A stretch of DNA of 54,032 nt from Alphaproteobacteria bacterium (GTDB taxonomy: Bacteria; Myxococcota_A; UBA796; GCA-2862545), in the NCBI GenBank assembly GCA_020632885.1, contig JACKEQ010000035.1, positions 1 through 54,032 on the forward strand. Direction: 5' to 3'. The notes beneath the pieces were generated by a model. That model saw only the letters and a list, made by a program, of their open reading frames with translations, did no database searches and had not been told where the DNA came from. This document shows, piece after piece, positions 49,492 to 54,032 of this stretch (position 1 is the first letter of the stretch; each line of letters opens with the position of its first letter). Position numbers and translations under genes: made by a program.

Positions 49492-50136
49492 CTACGATAC
49501 CCCGAGGTAGGCCGTGATGGCGCGCGTGAGCTCGCCGATGAGCTCGTCCTCCGAGAGCTCCTTGCCCGTCGGCGGCTCGCCGTGGAACATCGCGATCTGG
49601 TCGAGCGTGGCGAAGAGCACGCGATGCAGGAACTCTGCGGCCAGCGCGGGGTCCGGGTGGGCGAGCTCCTCCCGGCGCCGCTCGAGGAGGCGCGCGAGGG
49701 CGGAGACGGTCGCGGAGGACAGGTCCTGTGCGAGGGCGCGGACGTCCGGATCGGACTCGATGAGATGCATCGCGAACCGGCGGAGGCCGGGCCGGGCGAG
49801 GTAGTCGCGGGCCGTGAAGTCCACCAGGGCCGTCAGCACCTCGCGGAGCGTGTGGCCGCGCCAGCGCTCGGGACCGAAGTTGCCCTCGATGGTGGCGAGG
49901 GACTCGTTCCGGAAGCGCTCGTAGAGTGTGCGGGTGAGGGCCTGCTTGTCGGGGAAGCGGTGGTAGAACGCGCCCACCGAGGAGCCGGCCTCCCTGGCGA
50001 TGGCCGCCACGCTGGCGTTCTGGATGGGTCCCTTCTCGAGCATGCGCTCGGCGGCGTCGAGGATCGCGTCGAGCGTGCGCTCGGAGCGCTCCTGCAGGGG
50101 CGCGCGGATCCAGCGGAGCTCGGGGGTCTCGGCCAA
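49492..50136 (-). CDS. TetR-family transcriptional regulator
   Basis: 214 aa from TTG 50136, chosen for GGAGAG about 7 nt upstream; the longer frame upstream overlaps the stress-protein gene. Helix-turn-helix at about 18-62: LDAILDAAERMLEKGPIQNA, SVAAIAREAGSSVGAFYHRF, PDKQALTRTLYER. The C-terminal ligand-binding helices have no special signature. Probably a repressor of its own operon or of the neighbouring unknown gene. Ends in TAG. Confidence 0.9.
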   Translation of the reverse strand: MAETPELRWIRAPLQERSERTLDAILDAAERMLEKGPIQNASVAAIAREAGSSVGAFYHRFPDKQALTRTLYERFRNESLATIEGNFGPERWRGHTLREVLTALVDFTARDYLARPGLRRFAMHLIESDPDVRALAQDLSSATVSALARLLERRREELAHPDPALAAEFLHRVLFATLDQIAMFHGEPPTGKELSEDELIGELTRAITAYLGVS

Positions 50137-50189
50137 GGGCGTCTCTCCGGGGGTGGCTCCGGAGGGTACACGGTGCGACGCCCGGCGCG

Positions 50190-51014
50190 CTACTCCGGGA
50201 CCAACGCCGCGGTGGGGAGGACGAGGACGTCGCAGCCCGCCGTGCGCACGACGTGGTTGGCGACGTTGCCCATGAGGAGCCTCGTGAGCCCCGTGCGACC
50301 CCGGTTGCCCACGAGCACGAGGTCGTAGGACGACGACATCTTCACCAGCACGTCCTCCGGCTCGCCCACCTCGATGTGCGCGGCCCCGCGGTGGCCCTCC
50401 GGGATGCGCTTGAGGACCTCCGCGAGCGCGCGTCGCTCGGGCTCCTGGGTCGCGAGGAACTCGCGCAGGGCGACCTCCCGGACCTCCTTGTTGCGGATGG
50501 GCGGGAGGTTGCCCGGCACGGCGAACACGCCATCGAGCACCCCGCCGAGCTTGCCTGCCCAGGCGGTCGCGAAGGTGAGGATCTGGTCGATGGCCGGCCC
50601 CTGGATGTCGAGCCCGACGAGCATCCTCGGCTGCTCGGGCAGGGGACGCTCGGCGCGCGGCACGAGGATGGGGCACACGGACTTGCGCAGGATCCGGACG
50701 GCCATCGGACCGAGCAGGAAGCGCTGGATGGCGGCGGGCTCGCGGGGCCCGATGACCATGACGTCGTAGGTGTTGGAGAGCTCGATCAGGACGTCCGCGG
50801 GGTCGCCGGTCTCGATGCGCGCGACGCCCTGGAGGGGCTCCGGGATGAGCAGGCTCAACATGCCCTGCAGCTTGGCCTGGTGCTCGCTCGTCTTCTGCTG
50901 GGCGATGAACACGAGGTCCACCGTGCCACCGAGGCTCCCGGCGAGGTGCGTGGCGCGCTCGAGGAGCCAGTCGTGACCCGAGACGTTGAGATCGATGCCG
51001 ACGAGGACCTTCAT
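50190..51014 (-). CDS. Universal stress protein with two UspA domains
   Basis: 274 aa; ATG 51014 overlaps the glgC stop as ATGA. Two UspA domains in tandem (about 1-125 and 130-270). The first has VLVGIDLNVSGHDWLLERA and DVMVIGPREPAAIQRFLLG; the second has MLVGLDIQGPAID and the ATP-binding type ending VLVGNRGRTGLTRLLMGNVA followed by NHVVRTAGCDVLVL. The second domain fits the ATP-binding motif G-2x-G-9x-G(S/T/N). Coupling to glgC suggests a role in stress-linked storage control, which is inference. Confidence 0.93.
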   Translation of the reverse strand: MKVLVGIDLNVSGHDWLLERATHLAGSLGGTVDLVFIAQQKTSEHQAKLQGMLSLLIPEPLQGVARIETGDPADVLIELSNTYDVMVIGPREPAAIQRFLLGPMAVRILRKSVCPILVPRAERPLPEQPRMLVGLDIQGPAIDQILTFATAWAGKLGGVLDGVFAVPGNLPPIRNKEVREVALREFLATQEPERRALAEVLKRIPEGHRGAAHIEVGEPEDVLVKMSSSYDLVLVGNRGRTGLTRLLMGNVANHVVRTAGCDVLVLPTAALVPE

Positions 51015-52420
51015 GTGCTGCTCGGGATGCTCTTGTGGAGCGGCGTGCGCTCCGAACGCGGCCCGCGCGAACGGTAGCTGTGCCGGTTGTGGTGCGAGAG
51101 AGTGTACCGCCCGGCGAACGCCGCCATGGCATCGCGGGTGGCGGAGTCCTTCTCGAGGAGGGGTCCGATGTCGTAGGCGATCTCGATGGGCCCGCTCTTG
51201 GGGACCCGGGTGCCCTTGGGGAGCACGATGATCCCGTTCTCGGTGATGAACGGGAAGCGCTCGCGGTCCTCCTCGGGGTCGACGCCGGCGCGCGCGCCCT
51301 TCTCGAACGCGCAGTTCTTGTCGCAGAGCACGCCCTTCAGCCGCACGTCCTCGCCGACGTCGCAGCCGGACAGGAGGATGGAGTCCACGATGTGCGCGTT
51401 GGCGTGCACGAAGCAGTCGTAGCCGAGCACGGCCTCGTGGAGCGCGGCGCTCTGCACGATGCTGCCCTCGCAGACCAGGGAGTCCACGACGTCGACCGGC
51501 CGACCGAACTCGTGGCGCACGAAGCGGGCGGGCGGGTAGTCGCGCTGGGCCGTGCGCACCCGCCACTGCCGGTTGTAGAGGTTCAGCGTGGGCAGCGCGC
51601 TCCGGAGCTCCATGTTGGCCTTGAAGTACGACTCGATGGTCCCGACGTCGCGCCAGTACGGCATGGAGCCGTCGGCCTCACCGGGGATCCGGTTCTTCGT
51701 GAAGTCGTAGACCATGAGCTTCATCCCGTCCGCGAGGAGCGCCGGGATGACGTTCTTCCCGAAGTCGCGCTGGGAATTCGGGTCGCGGGCGTCGCGGATC
51801 AGGGCGTCCACGAGGAGCCGGGAGTTGAAGATGTAGTTGCCCATGCTCACGAGGCACATGTCGGGCCGACCCGGGATCGTCGCCGGGTTCGCGGGCTTCT
51901 CCTGGAACCCCGTGATGCGGCCGGTCTCGTCGATCTGGATGACGCCGAACTGGTGGGCCTCCTCCCGGGGCACCGGGAAGGCGGCGATCGTGAGGTCGGC
52001 GGCCTGGGCGCGGTGGAAGTCCTCCATCTGGCGGACGTCGAACTTGTAGATGTGGTCGCCGCCGAAGATGGCGACCAGCTCGGACCGGGCGTCGCGGATG
52101 AGGTTGATGTTCTGGTACACGGAGTCGGCCGTGCCGAGGTACCAGTTCTCGCCGGTGCGCATCTGGGCGGGGACCTCCTCGATGAAGTCGCCCACGCTCG
52201 AGAGGTGCCAGTTCCGGTTGAGGTGCTTGATCAGGCTGCTCGCCATGTACTGGGTGAGCACGTAGATGTTGCGGTAGCCGGAGTTCACGAAGTTCGACAG
52301 CACGAAGTCGATGATCCGGTAGCGCCCGCCGAACGGCATGGCCGGCTTCGCGCGGTGGGTCGTGAGGGGACCGAGCCGGCTGCCCTTCCCACCGGCCATG
52401 ATCATCACCAGAGTCGCCAT
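51011..52420 (-). CDS. glgC: Glucose-1-phosphate adenylyltransferase
   Basis: 469 aa from ATG 52420 with GGGGAGGGG 3-8 nt upstream. It makes ADP-glucose from glucose-1-phosphate and ATP, the first committed step of glycogen synthesis. Motifs: MAGGKGSRLGPLTTHRAKPA (nucleotidyltransferase), FGGRYRIIDFVLSN, GTADSVYQN, FGGDHIYKFD, FQEKPANP and YWRDVGTIESY. The C-terminal left-handed beta helix has ESIV-like lines (CEGSIVQSA, VDSILLSGCDVGE). The end (SYRSRGPRSERTPLHK) is a short tail. It diverges from the YffB-like gene. Confidence 0.96.
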   Translation of the reverse strand: MATLVMIMAGGKGSRLGPLTTHRAKPAMPFGGRYRIIDFVLSNFVNSGYRNIYVLTQYMASSLIKHLNRNWHLSSVGDFIEEVPAQMRTGENWYLGTADSVYQNINLIRDARSELVAIFGGDHIYKFDVRQMEDFHRAQAADLTIAAFPVPREEAHQFGVIQIDETGRITGFQEKPANPATIPGRPDMCLVSMGNYIFNSRLLVDALIRDARDPNSQRDFGKNVIPALLADGMKLMVYDFTKNRIPGEADGSMPYWRDVGTIESYFKANMELRSALPTLNLYNRQWRVRTAQRDYPPARFVRHEFGRPVDVVDSLVCEGSIVQSAALHEAVLGYDCFVHANAHIVDSILLSGCDVGEDVRLKGVLCDKNCAFEKGARAGVDPEEDRERFPFITENGIIVLPKGTRVPKSGPIEIAYDIGPLLEKDSATRDAMAAFAGRYTLSHHNRHSYRSRGPRSERTPLHKSIPSST

Positions 52421-52487
52421 CTGCCCCTCCCCAGCGGACCCGTTATCTCCGGGCCGCGCGGGTGCGCGTCTAACCAAGAGGTGCGGG

Positions 52488-52832
52488 TTGGTCACGGTCT
52501 ATGGAATCCCGAGCTGCGGGACGGTGAAGAAGGCTCGCGCGTGGCTGGAGGGTCGCGGGGTGTCGCACACGTTCGTGGACTTCCGGGAGTCGCCGGTGGG
52601 TCGCGAGCACGTCGAGCGCTGGGTGGACGCGCTGGGGGCCAGGGCGCTGAAGAACACGAGCGGCCAGGCCTACCGCGCGCTGCCGGACGACAAGGCGGAC
52701 TGGGACGACGCGACCTGGACGGAACGGTTCGCGGACGACCCGATGCTCGTGAAGCGGCCGGTGATCGAGGTGGACGGGAGGCCCGTGATGGCGGGCTTCC
52801 GGTCGCCGGAGCCGCTCGAGGGCCTGGTCTAG
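52488..52832 (+). CDS. ArsC/Spx-family thioredoxin-fold protein (YffB-like)
   Basis: 114 aa from a TTG at 52488, selected for AGAGG 6 nt upstream. The fold opening VTVYGIPSCGTVKKARAWLE carries a single Cys (CGTV) as in YffB/ArsC-like proteins, then the ArsC pattern HTFVDFRESPV, and near the end the cis-Pro loop KRPVIEVDGRPVMAGF. A glutathione-dependent reductase or related role is likely; arsenate as substrate is unproven. Its TAG stop lies in the left inverted repeat of the 168-bp palindrome. Confidence 0.85.
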   Translation: MVTVYGIPSCGTVKKARAWLEGRGVSHTFVDFRESPVGREHVERWVDALGARALKNTSGQAYRALPDDKADWDDATWTERFADDPMLVKRPVIEVDGRPVMAGFRSPEPLEGLV

Positions 52833-52997
52833 TACCTCTGCCCCGAAGTGGTTCGGGGGATGCCGTCGCTCCAGGTGCGTGCCGGGCGCGTCCGGGGTTC
52901 TCGAGGGATGCCGGGCGCATCCGAGAGGTTCTCGGACGTGTCCGGTGCGCGCCTGGGGCGGTGGAATCCCCCGAGACACGAGAGGGCAGAGGTACTA
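52830..52997. mobile_element. 168-bp perfectly symmetric palindromic element, MITE-like
   Basis: The ends TAGTACCTCTGCCC (52830-52843) and GGGCAGAGGTACTA (52984-52997) are perfect 14-bp inverted repeats. Inside, TCGGGGGAT (52853-52861) mirrors ATCCCCCGA (52966-52974) in exact register about centre 52913.5. Most differences between the arms nearer the centre are transitions that allow G-U pairing in RNA, so the transcript would fold into one long hairpin. The outer TA on each side fits a TA target duplication around a 12-bp terminal repeat GTACCTCTGCCC, as for IS630/mariner-type MITEs. It supplies the TAG stops of both flanking genes. It codes for nothing. Confidence 0.65.
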
Positions 52998-53759
52998 AAA
53001 CGCCAGGGCGACGCCCACGCCCGCCGACGCGATCCCGGCGGCGAGGGTGCCGATGCTCACGGCGTTGTACGTGTCCAGGCGGTCGTTCACCCACGTGTCG
53101 TCGTGGGTGACCCGGAAGTCGGCGTCACGCTTCCACCGGTTCTCGAGGCTCACCCCGAGGACCTGTGAGCCGCCGGCCGCGCCGAGGCAGACCGCAGAGA
53201 GCCCGAGGAGGACGGCGGCTGCGGGGCTCTTGCGGGTGGCGTACGGCGGGAGCTCGCCGCCGGCGGGGATCCACACGGACGTGGTGGTGTCGCTGGTGAC
53301 GACCTGCACGACGTGCGGGAGGGAAGGCGCGTACCGGAGGGTGCGCTCGCCGTCGATGTAGAGCGATGCGCGCGCGGGTGTGGCGGCCTGGACGAGCTGC
53401 AGGTGCTCGACGTCGATGGCGGCGTACGCGTCGTGGAGCGGGGCTCCGGGCGGTACGAGACCGTCGGGGAGCCCGATGCCGGGGACCGCGACGCGCGCGG
53501 CCGCGAAGCTCGCCTGTGCCGCGGCGAGGCGTTCGTCGCCGAAGGCCCGGATGCCGGTGACCTGGTGCACAGAGGCCGCGAGCGTGCGCTCGATCGGGCG
53601 ATCGAAGCACGGGATGGTGGCGCGGAGCTCGGACTCGGAGGTCTCGAAGGCCGGGCGGTCGAGCTCACCGAGCGCCGCGAAGGCCTGGTCGATCTGGACG
53701 CGGGCCTGGTGCTGGGCGTCGGTGGGGCAAGCGGCATGGGCGGCGAACAGCAGGAGCAT
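52995..53759 (-). CDS. Secreted PEGA-like protein, paralogue of the 40879-41685 gene
   Basis: 254 aa; signal peptide MLLLFAAHAACPTDAQ. N-terminal helical part with a Cys (RATIPCFDRPIERTLAASV), then a small beta segment (RASLYIDGERTLRYAPSLPH), GELPPYATRKSPAAAVLLG and two hydrophobic tail helices. Order and motifs match the product of 40879-41685, though identity is low. No kinase lies beside it here. The stop TAG at 52997-52995 is in the right inverted repeat of the 168-bp element, so the original end may have been changed by insertion. Confidence 0.8.
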   Translation of the reverse strand: MLLLFAAHAACPTDAQHQARVQIDQAFAALGELDRPAFETSESELRATIPCFDRPIERTLAASVHQVTGIRAFGDERLAAAQASFAAARVAVPGIGLPDGLVPPGAPLHDAYAAIDVEHLQLVQAATPARASLYIDGERTLRYAPSLPHVVQVVTSDTTTSVWIPAGGELPPYATRKSPAAAVLLGLSAVCLGAAGGSQVLGVSLENRWKRDADFRVTHDDTWVNDRLDTYNAVSIGTLAAGIASAGVGVALAF

Positions 53760-53827
53760 GCCCGAGGGTAGCGCGACGTTCGGACGTTGTCGCCGGACTG
53801 TGATCGCGGTGCGAGGCTGGAGCGGGA

Positions 53828-53840
53828 CCTACCGGGTAGG
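53828..53840. promoter_or_regulatory. Perfect palindrome in the gap after the last gene pair
   Basis: CCTACC-G-GGTAGG, 6-bp arms, 69 bp upstream of the ATG at 53759. Could be an operator. Nothing else was seen in the 53760-53878 gap. Confidence 0.35.
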
Positions 53841-53878
53841 GCGTGGACGAGGTGAGGCGGTGGTGGGCCCCGGCGACC

Positions 53879-54032
53879 TCAGAGCCGCATCGCATCGCCG
53901 GCGTTGAACCCGAAGGCGTCCGTGTTGCTCGTCCAGTCGGCGAACTGCTCCTTGCCGCCTCGGATGGCCCAGTCGCTGTCGATCGTCAGGCAGCTCGCGA
54001 TGCCACCACGCGGCCGCAGACGCATCATGAGA
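53879..54032 (-). CDS. C-terminal end of an unknown protein (5' part outside window)
   Basis: Open from the window edge to TGA at 53881-53879, about 51 codons. The readable tail includes GGIASCLTIDSDWAIRGG, then KEQFADWTSNTDAFGFNAGD and AMRL. Codon use is like the neighbouring genes. It is too short to assign to a family. Confidence 0.6.
   Translation of the reverse strand, partial: LMMRLRPRGGIASCLTIDSDWAIRGGKEQFADWTSNTDAFGFNAGDAMRL

Noticed and set aside
1..54032. CRISPR arrays, tRNA or rRNA genes, phage or integrase genes
   Set aside because: No regular spaced repeats, no conserved rRNA stretches and no integrase or transposase motifs were seen on reading both strands; tRNAs cannot be fully excluded without a covariance search.

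Overview
The window is high-GC DNA (roughly 70 percent by eye) with densely packed genes, frequent ATGA/GTGA/TGATG overlaps and GTG or TTG starts. It is rich in Ser/Thr kinases with the HRDVSPHN-type catalytic loop, lipoproteins, a TIGR02996-type protein and a PknK-like kinase/AAA/TPR protein. This points to a myxobacterium-like, predatory or complex-signalling bacterium (Myxococcota or a related deltaproteobacterial lineage). That placement is inferred from gene content; there is no rRNA here to test it. I saw no tRNA, rRNA, CRISPR array or intact transposase gene.

Region 1 (1-9867, minus strand) is a signalling operon. It encodes a giant FIST-domain sensor (three FIST units in the first frame and a fourth, plus STAS-like domains, a membrane segment and a PDZ domain, in the second), a Ser/Thr kinase that carries the same STAS-like domains, and a receiver-like/HATPase protein cut by the window edge. 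The parts resemble a partner-switching cascade built around a FIST ligand sensor, and this is the best candidate for an undescribed system. The FIST gene carries two lesions as given: a 1-nt frameshift near 6317 and an in-frame TAG at 3038-3040 inside the PDZ domain.

Region 2 (10081-15341) has an R2K-type ATP-grasp protein, a double ABC ATPase coupled to a gamma-glutamyltransferase (peptide or glutathione use), and a one-TM protein. Region 3 (15408-21334, minus strand) is an accessory stretch of lower GC in part. It has a large secreted protein with a frameshift, two tandem near-duplicate lipoproteins plus the remnant of a third, a metzincin-like protease, and a secreted protein whose signal peptide is separated from its body by a G9 tract, a possible phase-variation switch. 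A near-identical 23-bp box sits about 47 bp upstream of two starts in this stretch.

Region 4 (21414-28096) is an AddA/AddB-like helicase-nuclease pair. Region 5 (28168-38000) holds small envelope, lipoprotein and membrane proteins, a SirB1-family protein, biotin synthase and a MepA-like endopeptidase. Region 6 (38057-45277) has three more Ser/Thr kinases, one with a Pro/Ala/Val repeat linker and one with AAA and TPR modules. Region 7 (45348-54032) carries trpF, a sigma-70 family factor with a 301-bp leader, a long-form GAPDH, and a minus-strand run of glgC, universal stress protein, TetR regulator and an unknown gene. It ends with a YffB/ArsC-like gene, a 168-bp palindromic MITE-like element and two further genes, the last cut by the window edge.

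Three apparent 1-nt indels and one nonsense codon fall in otherwise well-conserved frames. I cannot tell real mutation or phase variation from consensus error; the entries say which test would decide.
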